Assembly: GCF_015355755.1 (NCBI RefSeq)
Contig: NZ_JACVEE010000001.1
Location: 2,294,001 to 2,358,000 of the forward strand
Length of the DNA stretch: 64,000 nt
Reading direction: 5' to 3'
DNA from: Nocardia sp. XZ_19_385
GTDB lineage: Bacteria > Actinomycetota > Actinomycetes > Mycobacteriales > Mycobacteriaceae
Shown one piece after another: positions 7,952 through 17,150 of the stretch (position 1 is its first letter; each line of letters starts with the position of its first letter). The notes under the pieces were generated by a model. The model saw nothing but the letters and a program-made list of their open reading frames with translations. It did no database searches and was not told the DNA's origin. Position numbers and translations under genes: made by a program.

Positions 7952-8700
7952 TGCTTGACCTCCTGCCGTTCACCGCGGTTGAACCCGCGCTCGCGCGCCA
8001 CGTCGGCGAGCAAACCCTTCAGTTGCTTGCGGCCGCGGTGCAGCCGGGACATCACGGTACCGATGGGGGTGCCCATGATGTCGGCGATCTCCTTGTACGG
8101 GAAACCTTCGACGTCGGCGTAGTACACCGCCATCCGGAACTCCTCGGGAAGCTCCTGCAGCGCCGCCTTGATGTCGTCGTCGGGCAGCGCGTCCAGCGCC
8201 TCCACCTCGGCCGAACGCAGGCCCGTCGAGGTGTGCTCGGCGGTGGCCGCGAGCTGCCAGTCGGAGATCTCGTCGGTCGGGTACTGCGCGGGCTGCCGCT
8301 GCTTCTTGCGGTAGGAGTTGATGTAGGTGTTGGTGAGGATCCGGTACAGCCACGCCCGCAGGTTGGTGCCCTCCCGGAAGCTCTTGAACCCTTGGAACGC
8401 CTTGACGAAGGTCTCCTGCACCAGGTCCTCGGCGTCGGCGGGGTTCCTGGTCATGCGCAGCGCGGCGCCATAGAGCTGGTCCAGCATCGGGAGCGCGTCG
8501 CGCTCGAACCGCTGTGCCAGTTCCGCCTCGTCGACTACAGCGGGGGCACTGTCGTCCACCACGTCATCGTCGCTCGTCACACCTGTCCCTTCGATAGCGG
8601 TACCTGCCAAATCTACCGGCACCGGCATATCGATCGGGAACTGCGTGTCCACGGGCGGGGCCCCGGTCCATACCGGACGTTCGTCGAGCAGTACGGGCAC
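7948..8700 (-). CDS. sigH: ECF sigma factor SigH/SigR (thiol-oxidative stress)
   Basis: A 250-residue ECF sigma factor very close to M. tuberculosis SigH. Region 2 contains [30 protein letters not shown] and [18 protein letters not shown]. Region 4 contains [24 protein letters not shown] and [14 protein letters not shown]. The GTG at 8700 is chosen because AAGGAG lies 6 nt upstream. It adds an N-terminal extension of about 25 residues over the ATG at 8628, which has no Shine-Dalgarno but would give the usual mycobacterial length. A SigH-type promoter lies 43 bp upstream, indicating autoregulation. Confidence 0.9.
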   Translation of the reverse strand: MPVLLDERPVWTGAPPVDTQFPIDMPVPVDLAGTAIEGTGVTSDDDVVDDSAPAVVDEAELAQRFERDALPMLDQLYGAALRMTRNPADAEDLVQETFVKAFQGFKSFREGTNLRAWLYRILTNTYINSYRKKQRQPAQYPTDEISDWQLAATAEHTSTGLRSAEVEALDALPDDDIKAALQELPEEFRMAVYYADVEGFPYKEIADIMGTPIGTVMSRLHRGRKQLKGLLADVARERGFNRGERQEVKQ

Positions 8701-8742
8701 CGGATTCTCCTTACACGTCAACAACTGGCTGCTATGGCATGC

Positions 8743-8769
8743 AACAGGCACGGGCGTCCCGGTGTTCCC
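8743..8769 (-). promoter_or_regulatory. SigH/SigR-type autoregulatory promoter
   Basis: On the minus strand GGGAAC is followed by exactly 18 nt and GTT, matching the SigH/SigR consensus GGAAT/C-N18-GTT. It would start transcription about 35 nt before the sigma GTG. It lies back to back with the ybaK promoter. Confidence 0.7.
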
Positions 8770-8780
8770 GGGCCACGAAT

Positions 8781-8786
8781 TACAGT
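8781..8786 (+). promoter_or_regulatory. -10 element, leaderless start of ybaK
   Basis: TACAGT is followed by 7 nt and the ATG at 8794. Confidence 0.45.
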
Positions 8787-8793
8787 CACAGCC

Positions 8794-9285
8794 ATGGCTG
8801 GAGCCTCGACACCGGCGATCCGCACCCTGACCAAGTCGGGGGTGGCGCATCGCGTGCACGCTTACACCCACGATCCGCGCTCGGATTCCTACGGCACCGA
8901 GGCGGTCGACGCGCTCGGCGCGGAACTCGGCGTGCAGCCGGGGCAGATCTTCAAGACCCTGGTGATCGAACTGTCCACCGGGACCCTCGCGGTGGCGGTG
9001 CTGCCGGTGCCGAATACGTTGTCGCTCAAGGCCGCCGCGGCCGCGCTCGGCGCGCCGAAGGCGACCATGGCGGACAAGACGAAGGCCGAGAAGACCACCG
9101 GCTACGTGCTCGGCGGAATCTCCCCGCTCGGCCAGCGCAAGCAGCTGCCGACCGTGGTGGACGAGTCGGCGCTGACGTGGGACCGGATGCTGTGCAGTGC
9201 GGGGCGGCGTGGGCTGGAGATCGAACTCGCGCCCGCTGACCTGGTTCGGTTGGCGGCGGCGGTGACCGCACCGATCACCGCCTGA
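8794..9285 (+). CDS. ybaK: Cys-tRNA(Pro)/Cys-tRNA(Cys) deacylase YbaK/EbsC
   Basis: A 163-residue YbaK/ProX-type editing domain that removes cysteine mischarged on tRNA(Pro). Hallmarks include [10 protein letters not shown] (the catalytic lysine region), [21 protein letters not shown] and the glycine-rich [22 protein letters not shown] loop. The ATG at 8794 follows a TACAGT box by 7 nt and gives the normal family size; the longer open frame upstream crosses sigH on the other strand and is rejected. It is divergent from sigH. Confidence 0.88.
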   Translation: MAGASTPAIRTLTKSGVAHRVHAYTHDPRSDSYGTEAVDALGAELGVQPGQIFKTLVIELSTGTLAVAVLPVPNTLSLKAAAAALGAPKATMADKTKAEKTTGYVLGGISPLGQRKQLPTVVDESALTWDRMLCSAGRRGLEIELAPADLVRLAAAVTAPITA

Positions 9286-9388
9286 GCGAAAACAGACCGT
9301 GTGGCATCCAACAGCTCGTCGCCGATCTGTGCGGTAATTAGGGCGATCGAGCTCCAGCTAGGTCCGATTCGTCCGACCCGAGGATGTG

Positions 9389-9685
9389 ATGCTCATGAAG
9401 TCTCAGCACCGTCTCGTCTCCCGCTCGCTCGTCGCGGCACTGGGAGCTTTAGCTCTGACGCTCGGCCCGGTGTCCACCCTCCCGGCCGGCGCCGAACCTG
9501 TGGTCATCAACCCCGGCCAGCAGCCCGGCGCCCCCGGCAAGTCCGCTCCCGACGAGGGCGAGAAGAAGGCGGAGAAGGCCGAGAAGCTGGGCGGCGGACT
9601 GGTCACCAAGATGATCGATCTGGGCGCGGGCGTCATCAAGTGCGGTTTGAGTCTCGCCAGCGAATCGGTGCCCTGCAAACTCTGA
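9389..9685 (+). CDS. Small exported protein of unknown function
   Basis: About 98 residues. A Sec signal peptide with a basic start (KSQHRLVSRS), a hydrophobic core (LVAALGALALTLG) and a cleavage site near PAGA-EP is followed by a charged linker of Lys/Glu and a C-terminal segment ending CGLSLASESVPCKL with two cysteines. GTG 9386, ATG 9389 and ATG 9395 are all possible starts; AGGA just upstream favours 9389. I do not recognise a family. A second small exported protein at 36733 has a similar C-terminal Cys-x9-Cys ending. Confidence 0.6.
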   Translation: MLMKSQHRLVSRSLVAALGALALTLGPVSTLPAGAEPVVINPGQQPGAPGKSAPDEGEKKAEKAEKLGGGLVTKMIDLGAGVIKCGLSLASESVPCKL

Positions 9686-9710
9686 ACAAACACAGCACCG
9701 GCCGAGCGAA

Positions 9711-10505
9711 TCAGAGCAATCTGATCTGCTCGGCCGTTTTCGTGCCACCCTCCAGGGGTTCGAGCAGCTCCGGGCCGTTGTTGCGCACGCTGTTCACCAG
9801 TTGCGAGACCGGCCGCGCCACGATCCCGGAGATCCGGTCGGGGGTGGGTGTCTCCAGCAGTTCGGCGGGGGCCGGATGGTCCGGATCCAGCCAGGCATCC
9901 CAGTGCTCACGCGGCATCGGCAGCGGCATCCGGTCGTGGATGCTGGTCAGATCGCCGATCGCGTCGGTGGTGAGGATGGTGCAGGACAGCAGCGGATCGC
10001 TGTCGGGCAGGGATTTATCCCGCCACACCGACCACAGACCGGCCATATAGAGCCGGGAACCGTCGGCGTTGGCCATGAAATAGGGCTGCTTGGCCACCTT
10101 GCCCTTCTTGCTGGCGTCCGGCTCGACGAGCCACTCGTACCAGCCGTCCATCGGGACCAGGCAGCGCCGGTATTTCACCGCGTCCCGGAACGAGGGCGTG
10201 GTGGCGGCCTTGTCGGCCCGGGCGTTGAACAGCGGTTTGCCCTTGGCGGGGACGCCGGGCTCGGCGACCTTGGTCCACAGCGGGATCAGGCCCCAGCGCA
10301 TGCGGCGAATCCGCAGCTTCGGGTCGTCGTCGGGGTGGCCGTGGTCGTGGCGTTCCACCACGGTCAGCACCTGGGTGGTCGGCGCGACGTTGTAATTGGT
10401 GAAATTGTTTCCGCCCGAATCGTTTTCGCTTCCCGTCTCGTCCAGGGCGTCCAATTCCACGGCGAGCTTGCCGGGGTTCGTGGTGGTCGCATATCGTCCG
10501 CACAT
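9711..10505 (-). CDS. SRAP-domain protein (YedK/HMCES type)
   Basis: A 264-residue protein of the SOS-response-associated peptidase family, which crosslinks to abasic sites in single-stranded DNA. The start is set by the invariant MCGRY: Cys2 becomes the N-terminal nucleophile after Met removal, so the longer upstream frame must be wrong. Other conserved parts are NYNVAPTTQV, MRWGLIPLW, NARADK, RRCLVPMDGWYEW and the His in SIHDRMPLP. Rv3226c is the M. tuberculosis counterpart. It is convergent with the small exported-protein gene. Confidence 0.92.
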   Translation of the reverse strand: MCGRYATTTNPGKLAVELDALDETGSENDSGGNNFTNYNVAPTTQVLTVVERHDHGHPDDDPKLRIRRMRWGLIPLWTKVAEPGVPAKGKPLFNARADKAATTPSFRDAVKYRRCLVPMDGWYEWLVEPDASKKGKVAKQPYFMANADGSRLYMAGLWSVWRDKSLPDSDPLLSCTILTTDAIGDLTSIHDRMPLPMPREHWDAWLDPDHPAPAELLETPTPDRISGIVARPVSQLVNSVRNNGPELLEPLEGGTKTAEQIRLL

Positions 10506-10677
10506 ATCTCGATAGTCCCACCATCCCCTGACACTTTCCGGGGACAATTGAAGTTGACTGGTGACCTGGTGAGAGTTTTCGCATAACATCCTCTCATCGG
10601 ATGGGGTGGATCACACCTCGTCCACTCCGGTGCGCGCACCGACCGGGCCGCCGCAGAGGTAAGAGGAGAGTTCCACC

Positions 10678-12177
10678 GTGACCACCACCGAGACCACCCC
10701 CGAAACGTTGCTGACGTCGGTCGATCCGGCCACCGGGGAGGTCATCGCCACTTACACCATCGACGACGAGGACGCGGTGCGCGCGGCCGTCGCCAAGGCC
10801 CGCACCGCCGCCACGACCTGGGGCGCTCTGACCTACGCCGAACGCCGGAAGTACCTGCAGCGCTGGGAATCCCAGCTCGTGACGGACTCCGAGGAGTTCT
10901 GCACCCTGATCCACCGGGAGAACGGCAAGCCGCTCGACGACGCCTTCCTGGAGTTGATGCTGGCGCTCGAGCACATCGCCTGGGCCGCCAAGAACGTCAA
11001 GAAGGTCCTCGGCCCGAAGAAGGTCTCCCCCGGCCCGCTGATGGCGAACTTCTCCGCCCGGATCGAGCACCGCCCGCTCGGTGTGGTCGGCGTGATCGGG
11101 CCGTGGAACTACCCGGTCTACACCCCCAACGGCTCCATCGGTTACGCGCTCGCCGCGGGCAACACCGTGGTGTTCAAGCCGAGCGAGTACTCCACCGGCA
11201 TCGGCAACTTCCTCACCGCAGCGTTCAAGAAGGCCAATCCGGAACTGCCCGAAGGCATTTTCGAGACCGTCAACGGATACGGCGAGACCGGGGCCGCGCT
11301 GGTCCGCGCGGGCGTCGACAAGATCGCCTTCACCGGTTCCACCGCGACCGCCAAGAAGATCATGGCGGCTGCCGCCGACACCCTGACTCCGGTGCTGCTG
11401 GAAGCCGGCGGCAAGGACGCGGTGATCGTCGCGGGTGACGCCGATGTGAAGGCCGCCGCCGACGCGGTCGCCTGGGGCGCCACTTCTAATAGCGGCCAGA
11501 CCTGCGCCGGTGTGGAGCGGGTGTACGTGGACCGTTCGGTGCGTGAGGAATTCGTCGCCGAGGTCAAGCGGATCCTGTCCGAGGTGAAGCCGGGCTCCGG
11601 CGCCAAGTCGCACTACGGCCCGATGACCATGCCGAGCCAGATCGATATCGTGCGCCGCCACATCGAGGACGCGCTGAAGAAGGGCGGCACCGCGGTGCTG
11701 GGCGGCCCGGAGTCGGTCAAGGGTCCTTTCATCGAGCCGGTCGTGCTGGTCGACGTGGACGAGGACTCCGAGGCAGTCGCCGAGGAAACCTTCGGCCCCA
11801 CCGTCACCATCAAGACCGTCGACGGTGTCGACGAGGCGGTGGAGCTGGCCAACAAGTCCAAGTACGGGCTGTCCTCGGCGGTCTACTCCAAGAAGAACGG
11901 CCTGGAGATCGCGCGCCGCCTGCGCGTGGGCGCCACCTCGGTGAACTCGGTGCTGGCCTTCGCCGCCATCCCCGGCCTGCCCTTCGGCGGCGTCGGCGAT
12001 TCCGGTATCGGCCGCATCCACGGCGAGCCCGGCCTGCGCGAATTCGCCCGCCCGCACTCGATCGCGGTGCAGCGCTTCGCGATTCCGGGCATGGCCCTTT
12101 TGTCCTATTCCCGCAGCGACTCCACCATGAACCTGCTCCGCAAGATGGTCCCGTTCCTGCACGGACGCCACAAGTAA
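10678..12177 (+). CDS. NAD(P)+-dependent aldehyde dehydrogenase (succinate-semialdehyde type)
   Basis: A 499-residue ALDH. The catalytic residues are all present: Asn144 in GPWNYP, Lys167 in FKPSE, Glu242 in LEAGGKD and nucleophile Cys276 in NSGQTCAG. The pattern resembles the GabD2/Rv1731 branch of succinate-semialdehyde dehydrogenases, but the substrate is not determined by sequence. The C-terminus ([19 protein letters not shown]) is longer than in many ALDHs. The GTG start has AGAGGAGAG about 7 nt upstream. It lies between the SRAP gene and aroA, with two large hairpins after the stop. Confidence 0.85.
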   Translation: MTTTETTPETLLTSVDPATGEVIATYTIDDEDAVRAAVAKARTAATTWGALTYAERRKYLQRWESQLVTDSEEFCTLIHRENGKPLDDAFLELMLALEHIAWAAKNVKKVLGPKKVSPGPLMANFSARIEHRPLGVVGVIGPWNYPVYTPNGSIGYALAAGNTVVFKPSEYSTGIGNFLTAAFKKANPELPEGIFETVNGYGETGAALVRAGVDKIAFTGSTATAKKIMAAAADTLTPVLLEAGGKDAVIVAGDADVKAAADAVAWGATSNSGQTCAGVERVYVDRSVREEFVAEVKRILSEVKPGSGAKSHYGPMTMPSQIDIVRRHIEDALKKGGTAVLGGPESVKGPFIEPVVLVDVDEDSEAVAEETFGPTVTIKTVDGVDEAVELANKSKYGLSSAVYSKKNGLEIARRLRVGATSVNSVLAFAAIPGLPFGGVGDSGIGRIHGEPGLREFARPHSIAVQRFAIPGMALLSYSRSDSTMNLLRKMVPFLHGRHK

Positions 12178-12180
12178 GGG

Positions 12181-12228
12181 GGTCGGCAGGGCGGCACCTC
12201 GCTACGCTCGGCTTTCGCCCTGCCGACC
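12181..12228. terminator. Large hairpin after the aldehyde dehydrogenase gene
   Basis: A perfect 13-bp stem (GGTCGGCAGGGCG / CGCCCTGCCGACC) with a 22-nt loop holding CTCGCTACGCTCGG. No T-tract follows. Confidence 0.5.
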
Positions 12229-12240
12229 GGAGTTCGGATG

Positions 12241-12271
12241 GGCACCGGGGGCGCTTCGCTTCCCCGGTGCC
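12241..12271. terminator. Second hairpin in the ALDH-aroA intergenic region
   Basis: The arms GGCACCGGGG and CCCCGGTGCC pair perfectly around a GCGCTTCGCTT loop. Another copy of the CTCGCT-x-CGCTCGG motif follows at 12290-12303. No T-tract follows. Confidence 0.5.
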
Positions 12272-12373
12272 GCACTGCTTCGGGCTTGCCTCGCTGCGCT
12301 CGGCGTTCACCCTGAGGTGCTGGATCCCTGGACCGCCCGCGTGTCGGTGGGTTGTATGGGCGAAGATGGACCT

Positions 12374-13654
12374 GTGACTTATTGGCAAGCGCCCCATGTC
12401 GATGTTCCCGTCCACGCCACCGTTACCCTGCCCGGATCGAAATCGATCACCAATCGGGCATTGATTCTGGCGGCTTTGGCCGACGGTCCCTCGACGATCA
12501 CCGGGGCGCTGCGCAGTCGCGACACCAATCTGATGATCGAGGCGCTGCGGGCCATGGGCACGCGCATCGAAGGCGAGGGCGACACCGTCACCGTGACCCC
12601 CGCCGCGCTCGGTACCGGGTCCGTCGACTGCGGGCTGGCCGGCACGGTCATGCGCTTCCTTCCCCCGGCCGCCACGCTGGCCGCCGGGGACGTGGCCTTC
12701 GACGGTGACGCGCAGGCCCGGGCCCGTCCGCTGCGCACCATCCTCGACGCGCTGCGCGGGCTCGGCGCCGAGATCGACGGCGACACCCTGCCCTTCACCG
12801 TGCACGGCAAGGGCGCGCTGCGCGGCGGCGCCGTCACCATCGACGCGTCCGGTTCCTCGCAGTTCGTCTCCGGGCTGCTGCTTTCCGGCGCGCGTTTCGA
12901 CCAGGGTCTCACCGTGCATCACGACGGCAAGGCGCTGCCGTCCATGCCGCATATCGAGATGACGGTGGAGATGCTGCGGCGCGCCGACGTGTCGGTGGAG
13001 GCGCCGGCCGATAGCCGCAAGGCGCAGACTTGGACGGTGCACCCCGGCCCGATCCGCGCGGTCGACTGGGAAGTCGAACCGGACCTGTCGAACGCGACGC
13101 CCTTCCTGGCCGCCGCGGCGATCACCGGCGGCGCGGTAAGCATTCCGCACTGGCCACGGATCACCACCCAGCCGGGCGATGTCATCCGGGAGATCCTGGT
13201 GCGGATGGGTGCGGAGGCGGGCAACGTCGACGGCATCCTCACCGTGCACGGGCCGGACCGCCTCGCGGGCATCGATATCGATCTGCACGACGTCGGCGAG
13301 CTCACCCCCACCGTGGCCGCCCTCGCCGCGCTCGCCGAGTCCCCGTCCGTGCTGCGCGGCATCGCGCATCTGCGCGGGCACGAGACCGACCGGCTGGCGG
13401 CGCTGTCCACCGAGATCAACCGGCTCGGCGGCAAGGTCACCGAAACCGAGGACGGGCTCGAGATCGTCCCGGCCGAATTGCACGGCGGCCGTTGGCATTC
13501 CTACGCCGACCACCGGATGGCGACCGCGGGCGCGATCCTCGGCCTGAAGGTGCCCGGCATCGAGATCGAGGACATCGGCACCACCGCGAAGACGCTGCCC
13601 GGCTTCGTGGAGCTGTGGGAGCAGATGCTCGCGCCTAGCGGAGTGTCGAACTGA
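12374..13654 (+). CDS. aroA: 3-phosphoshikimate 1-carboxyvinyltransferase (EPSP synthase)
   Basis: About 426 residues. It transfers enolpyruvate from PEP to shikimate-3-phosphate, step six of the shikimate pathway. Hallmarks are [17 protein letters not shown] near the start, the PEP-binding [38 protein letters not shown] and the closing [11 protein letters not shown] and [12 protein letters not shown]. The start is uncertain: GTG 12374 aligns best with M. tuberculosis AroA, while ATG 12356 would add six residues. Its TGA overlaps the proposed CTG start of rsgA. Confidence 0.93.
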   Translation: MTYWQAPHVDVPVHATVTLPGSKSITNRALILAALADGPSTITGALRSRDTNLMIEALRAMGTRIEGEGDTVTVTPAALGTGSVDCGLAGTVMRFLPPAATLAAGDVAFDGDAQARARPLRTILDALRGLGAEIDGDTLPFTVHGKGALRGGAVTIDASGSSQFVSGLLLSGARFDQGLTVHHDGKALPSMPHIEMTVEMLRRADVSVEAPADSRKAQTWTVHPGPIRAVDWEVEPDLSNATPFLAAAAITGGAVSIPHWPRITTQPGDVIREILVRMGAEAGNVDGILTVHGPDRLAGIDIDLHDVGELTPTVAALAALAESPSVLRGIAHLRGHETDRLAALSTEINRLGGKVTETEDGLEIVPAELHGGRWHSYADHRMATAGAILGLKVPGIEIEDIGTTAKTLPGFVELWEQMLAPSGVSN

Positions 13655-14664
13655 GCAGGGGGCGTAGCTCTTCGAGCTACGACGAAACCGATGTCCGGGT
13701 TCGTCCTGGTAAGAGCACCCGTCCGCGCACGAAAACCCGTCCGCAGCACAATGACGCGGAAGCCGCGATGGTGGTCTCGGTGGACCGCGGCCGCTGGGGT
13801 TGCGTGCTCGGCGGCGATCCGGAACGGCTGATCGTGGCGATGCGGGCCCGCGAGCTGGGCCGCACCCCGATCGTGGTGGGCGATCAGGTGGACGTGGTCG
13901 GTGACCTGTCCGGCAAGCCCGACAGCCTGGCGCGCATCGTGCGGGTCGCCGATCGCCGAACGGTGTTGCGCCGCACCGCCGATGACACCGATCCGTTCGA
14001 GCGCATCGTGGTCGGCAACGCCGAGCAGCTGTTCATCGTGGTCGCCCTCGCCGACCCGCCGCCGCGCACCGGTTTCGTGGAGCGCGCCATGGTCGCCGCG
14101 TATGCCGGTGGGCTGCGCCCGATTCTGTGCCTGACCAAGCACGATCTGGTCGCCGAATCCGATTTCGCCACCGCCTTCGATGATCTCGACCTCACCATCG
14201 TCTACGGCGGCGTCGACGATCCGCTGGAACCGGTCAACGCCCTGCTCGACAACAAGCTGACCGCCTTCATCGGCCACTCCGGCGTCGGCAAGTCCACCTT
14301 GGTGAATCGTCTTGTCCCCGACGCGGATCGGGCCGTCGGCATCGTCTCCGGTGTCGGCAAGGGCCGCCACACCTCCACCCAATCCGTCGCCCTGCCGCTA
14401 CCGGCGGGCGGCTGGGTCATCGACACCCCCGGCGTCCGTTCCTTCGGCCTGGCCCACATCACCCCCGACGATGTCATCGCCGCCTTCACCGACCTCGCCG
14501 CAGCCATCCAGGACTGCCCCCGCGGCTGCACCCACCTCGGCCCACCTATCGACCCCGAATGCGCCCTGGACCTGTTGCCCGGCAAGGAACGCCGGGTCGC
14601 CGCCATCCGCATGCTGCTGACCGCCATCGATTCCAACGACCCGTGGTTCCGCACCCACACCTAG
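13651..14664 (+). CDS. rsgA: Ribosome small-subunit-dependent GTPase A, probable CTG start
   Basis: A circularly permuted GTPase acting in late 30S maturation. The OB-fold begins at [14 protein letters not shown]. The G motifs are TKHDL (G4), GHSGVGKST (G1) and DTPG (G3). The zinc motif [16 protein letters not shown] closes the protein. Homology to Rv3228 continues upstream of the first ATG (13768): [23 protein letters not shown] is in frame. No ATG, GTG or TTG exists between the upstream stop (13636) and 13768. CTG 13651 overlaps the aroA stop (CTGA) and has GGAG 7 nt upstream, giving 337 residues. Confidence 0.85.
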   Translation: MSRGRSSSSYDETDVRVRPGKSTRPRTKTRPQHNDAEAAMVVSVDRGRWGCVLGGDPERLIVAMRARELGRTPIVVGDQVDVVGDLSGKPDSLARIVRVADRRTVLRRTADDTDPFERIVVGNAEQLFIVVALADPPPRTGFVERAMVAAYAGGLRPILCLTKHDLVAESDFATAFDDLDLTIVYGGVDDPLEPVNALLDNKLTAFIGHSGVGKSTLVNRLVPDADRAVGIVSGVGKGRHTSTQSVALPLPAGGWVIDTPGVRSFGLAHITPDDVIAAFTDLAAAIQDCPRGCTHLGPPIDPECALDLLPGKERRVAAIRMLLTAIDSNDPWFRTHT

Positions 14665-14666
14665 TC

Positions 14667-15068
14667 CTAATGCGAACCTGGGGCGAACGGCCATTCCTCG
14701 AACCAGGTGCACCGCCCGACGGAGTCGAAGCACAGAATCCAGATGTCGCGCCACCGCGCGGGATCATCTCGCTCGTACTCGACCTCCACCCGGATCACGG
14801 CCGTATCCCCCTCGACCGCAACAACTTCGGCTTCCATCCGGAACGCCTCGTCGGGCCCGTCGCGCCCCTGCTCCCAGAATTCGGCCAGCGCGTCGAGCCC
14901 ATCGATCGGCTCCGCCCACGGAGACACCAGGTACCCGACCCCGGGCGCGAATAGCCCGTCGAGCGATTCCGTGCCTGGCGTACGCCAGGCACGCTCGTAT
15001 TCTTCGACCCAAGCCTGCACGGCAGCGCGGTCCACGGGCACAAAGTACCGGATCCGGGGGCCTGACAA
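14667..15068 (-). CDS. SnoaL/NTF2-like fold protein of unknown function
   Basis: About 133 residues with the cone-shaped NTF2-like pattern: an N-terminal helix (VQAWVEEYERAWRTPGTESLDGLF), GVGYLVSPWAEPIDGLDALAEFWEQ, then long beta strands ending in RWRDIWILCFDSVGRCTWFEEWPF. Such proteins are small hydrolases/isomerases or binding proteins; no catalytic assignment is possible. The frame opens with TTG at 15068, and GTG 15041 is an alternative; neither has a convincing ribosome site. It ends 2 bp from the rsgA stop (convergent). Confidence 0.6.
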   Translation of the reverse strand: MSGPRIRYFVPVDRAAVQAWVEEYERAWRTPGTESLDGLFAPGVGYLVSPWAEPIDGLDALAEFWEQGRDGPDEAFRMEAEVVAVEGDTAVIRVEVEYERDDPARWRDIWILCFDSVGRCTWFEEWPFAPGSH

Positions 15069-15135
15069 AGGGATTGCCGCGACGAAGAATGTGCGGTTCC
15101 ATTGCGGACATCAGTCGCTAGGGAGAGCAGGGTCT

Positions 15136-15642
15136 GTGCGCGAAGAATTGACTCCGGAGCTGGCCGAGACCATCGCAGAGGCGTTCGCGAAAAGGGATCG
15201 GGAGCATATGCAGCCGACGATCGACTTCTTCGAGAAGTTGCTCGCGGAGCATCCGGGCAACCCGTATGTGCTGTACGAGGTCGGCGGCTCGTATGACACT
15301 GCGGGACAAGAGAAGAAGGCGATCGAGTACTACGAGCAGGCGCTGCCCGGGCTGAGCGGCGACACCAAGCGGCGCTGCCTGTTGCAGTACGGGAGCTCAC
15401 TGCGCAATCTCGAGCGGTACGACGAGTCGATGCAGGTGCTGCAGCAGGCTTGCGCCGAGTTTCCGGATTCCGAATCGCTCCGGGTCTTCGTCGCGCTGAC
15501 CTTGCATGCGTCCGGCCGCTCCGACCAAGCCATGGCCACGCTGCTGCGGCTGGTGGTCGATCGCCTCGACACCCCGGAGATCAAGCGCTATGAACCAGGG
15601 CTTCGTGGGTACGCGGACGACCTGGCCGGCGGAGCGTCCTGA
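15136..15642 (+). CDS. Tetratricopeptide repeat protein
   Basis: A 168-residue, all-helical protein with about three TPR units (YVLYEVGGSYDTAGQEKKAIEYYEQAL, RCLLQYGSSLRNLERYDESMQVLQQA, SLRVFVALTLHASGRSDQAMATLLRLV). It probably mediates protein contacts; no partner can be named. The GTG at 15136 follows AGGGAGAGCAGGG. Its final 55 bp are overlapped by the convergent bluB gene. Confidence 0.7.
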   Translation: MREELTPELAETIAEAFAKRDREHMQPTIDFFEKLLAEHPGNPYVLYEVGGSYDTAGQEKKAIEYYEQALPGLSGDTKRRCLLQYGSSLRNLERYDESMQVLQQACAEFPDSESLRVFVALTLHASGRSDQAMATLLRLVVDRLDTPEIKRYEPGLRGYADDLAGGAS

Positions 15643-16268
15643 GCGCCGAAGGTTTCTCGATGGATCGCCTCCGCTAGCGGGCGGCCGGTGCGCCAGCCGA
15701 AGCGTTCCAGGTCGGGGACTTCCTGGAATTCGTGGACCGGGCCGACGCAGAGCCAGGCGACGAGCTGGAGGTGCTCGGGCAGGTCGACGAGGTCGGTGAG
15801 GAACTCCGGGTCGTAGAAGGAGACCCAGCCGACGCCGATTCCTTCGGCGGTCGCCGCGAGCCAGAGGTTCTGGATGGCGAGAACCGCTGAGTAGACGCCG
15901 GTTTCGGGGACCGTGGCGCGGCCGAGGACCTGTGGGCCGCCGCGGTCGTGCCGGTAGGTGACGACGATGCCGGTGCCGGACTCGGTGATGCCCTCGATCT
16001 TGATGGGGTCGAAGGTGGCGGCGCGGTCCGGCGGGAGGGAGTCGTGGAACTCGACGCGCTTGCTCGCGACGTGGTCGGCGAACGTGCGCAGGGTCGCCGG
16101 GTCCCGCACCACGATGAAGTCCCACGGCTGCGAGTTCCCGACGCTGGGCGCGCGGTGGGCGGCATCGAGAATCCGCAGCAGGGTGGCCTCGTCCACCGGT
16201 TCGCCGGTGAACTCGGCGCGCACGTCGCGCCGCCGCCGGATGACCTCGTACAACTCCTGAGCACTCAC
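15588..16268 (-). CDS. bluB: 5,6-dimethylbenzimidazole synthase BluB
   Basis: A 226-residue nitroreductase-fold enzyme that cleaves reduced FMN with O2 to make the lower ligand of vitamin B12. It carries the BluB-type signatures RRRRDVRAEF, LDAAHRAPSVGNSQPWDF, ETGVYSAVLAIQNLWLAATAEGIGVGWVSFYD and WLCVGPV, which separate it from ordinary nitroreductases. The GTG at 16268 gives normal length; the ORF upstream has no similarity. It starts 8 bp after the protease gene on the same strand, so the two may be co-transcribed although functionally unrelated. Confidence 0.85.
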   Translation of the reverse strand: MSAQELYEVIRRRRDVRAEFTGEPVDEATLLRILDAAHRAPSVGNSQPWDFIVVRDPATLRTFADHVASKRVEFHDSLPPDRAATFDPIKIEGITESGTGIVVTYRHDRGGPQVLGRATVPETGVYSAVLAIQNLWLAATAEGIGVGWVSFYDPEFLTDLVDLPEHLQLVAWLCVGPVHEFQEVPDLERFGWRTGRPLAEAIHRETFGAQDAPPARSSAYPRSPGS

Positions 16269-16276
16269 CGGTCCAG

Positions 16277-17011
16277 TCAAGCAGTGGCAAGGCGGAAACC
16301 GGCGCCCGGGCCGCCCCGGCGATCGAGGTCGGCGAGGATGGCGGTCATCGCGGTGCCCGCACCGGTCACCCACTGGGTGGCGATCAGGGCATCACCCGCG
16401 ACGACGGGCGAACCGGAGTCGCCCGCGCCTTCGGCGATGGTGTTCACGATGTAGGGGCCGCTGGTGCGGAGCATGACTCCGCAGGTGAGGCCGGTGGTGA
16501 TGCCCTGTTTGCACACGTGCGCACCCGGCGGCGGGGGCGGGGCGATACGCCGGATCGGAACACCCGCGATCGTCGGCGCCGCGACGACCTTGTCTCGATC
16601 GAAGACGATGACCGCGTAGTCCAGCCCGATACCGTTGGGGCCCGGGATGATCGGATTGCCGCCGCTGATGTGTGCCACCCGCCCGATCGCCTCCCGCTGC
16701 CCGGCCGCGACCGCGACCGCCGAGTGCGCCAGCACCTCGTCACCGGGCCACTGGTGGCCGTCATCGTCATAAACGCAGTGGGCGTTGGTGATTCCGATGA
16801 GGTTGTCCATCGCGTCGTAGCCGACGGCGGTGAGTGTGCAGGCGTGGAACCGCCGCGCCTCGGCCATCGGCACCCCGTGCGGCAACGCGACACCCATACC
16901 CCCGCCGAGCGGTAGCGGGCGCGGCGTGGCAGTCGCGAGCTGTCCGGGCCCCGAGAACACGGCCACGCCACCCAGCGCCAGCACCAGGGCACATCTCCGG
17001 AAACCGGCCAT
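16277..17011 (-). CDS. Secreted trypsin-like serine protease
   Basis: A 244-residue S1-family protease with a Sec signal peptide (RRCALVLALGGVAVFSG, cleavage near ATA-TP). The catalytic triad is intact: His78 in TNAHC, Asp131 in GLDYAVI and Ser199 in GDSGSP. Cys58-Cys79 and Cys167-Cys177 are plausible disulfides. It has no pro-domain of the alpha-lytic type, and is like other small nocardial chymotrypsin-like exoproteins. A strong terminator for the next gene lies upstream, between 17104 and 17136. Confidence 0.82.
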   Translation of the reverse strand: MAGFRRCALVLALGGVAVFSGPGQLATATPRPLPLGGGMGVALPHGVPMAEARRFHACTLTAVGYDAMDNLIGITNAHCVYDDDGHQWPGDEVLAHSAVAVAAGQREAIGRVAHISGGNPIIPGPNGIGLDYAVIVFDRDKVVAAPTIAGVPIRRIAPPPPPGAHVCKQGITTGLTCGVMLRTSGPYIVNTIAEGAGDSGSPVVAGDALIATQWVTGAGTAMTAILADLDRRGGPGAGFRLATA

Positions 17012-17103
17012 AGCCAGGCACTTTAAGCATCAGGCCGGTGCTGCCGACGGAACACCACGGTCGGCGGGCGAGTCGCGGCGGCCGCTCGGGCCGACGAAAC
17101 AAA

Positions 17104-17136
17104 AATCGGGAGCCCAGCTCAGCTGGGCTCCCGATT
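17104..17136 (-). terminator. Intrinsic terminator of the desaturase operon
   Basis: A perfect 15-bp stem (arms 17104-17118 and 17122-17136) with a 3-nt loop. Read on the minus strand it is followed by TTTTTGTTT. It closes the reductase-desaturase-desaturase transcript. Confidence 0.85.
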
Positions 17137-17150
17137 CGGAGTGTTTGGTG

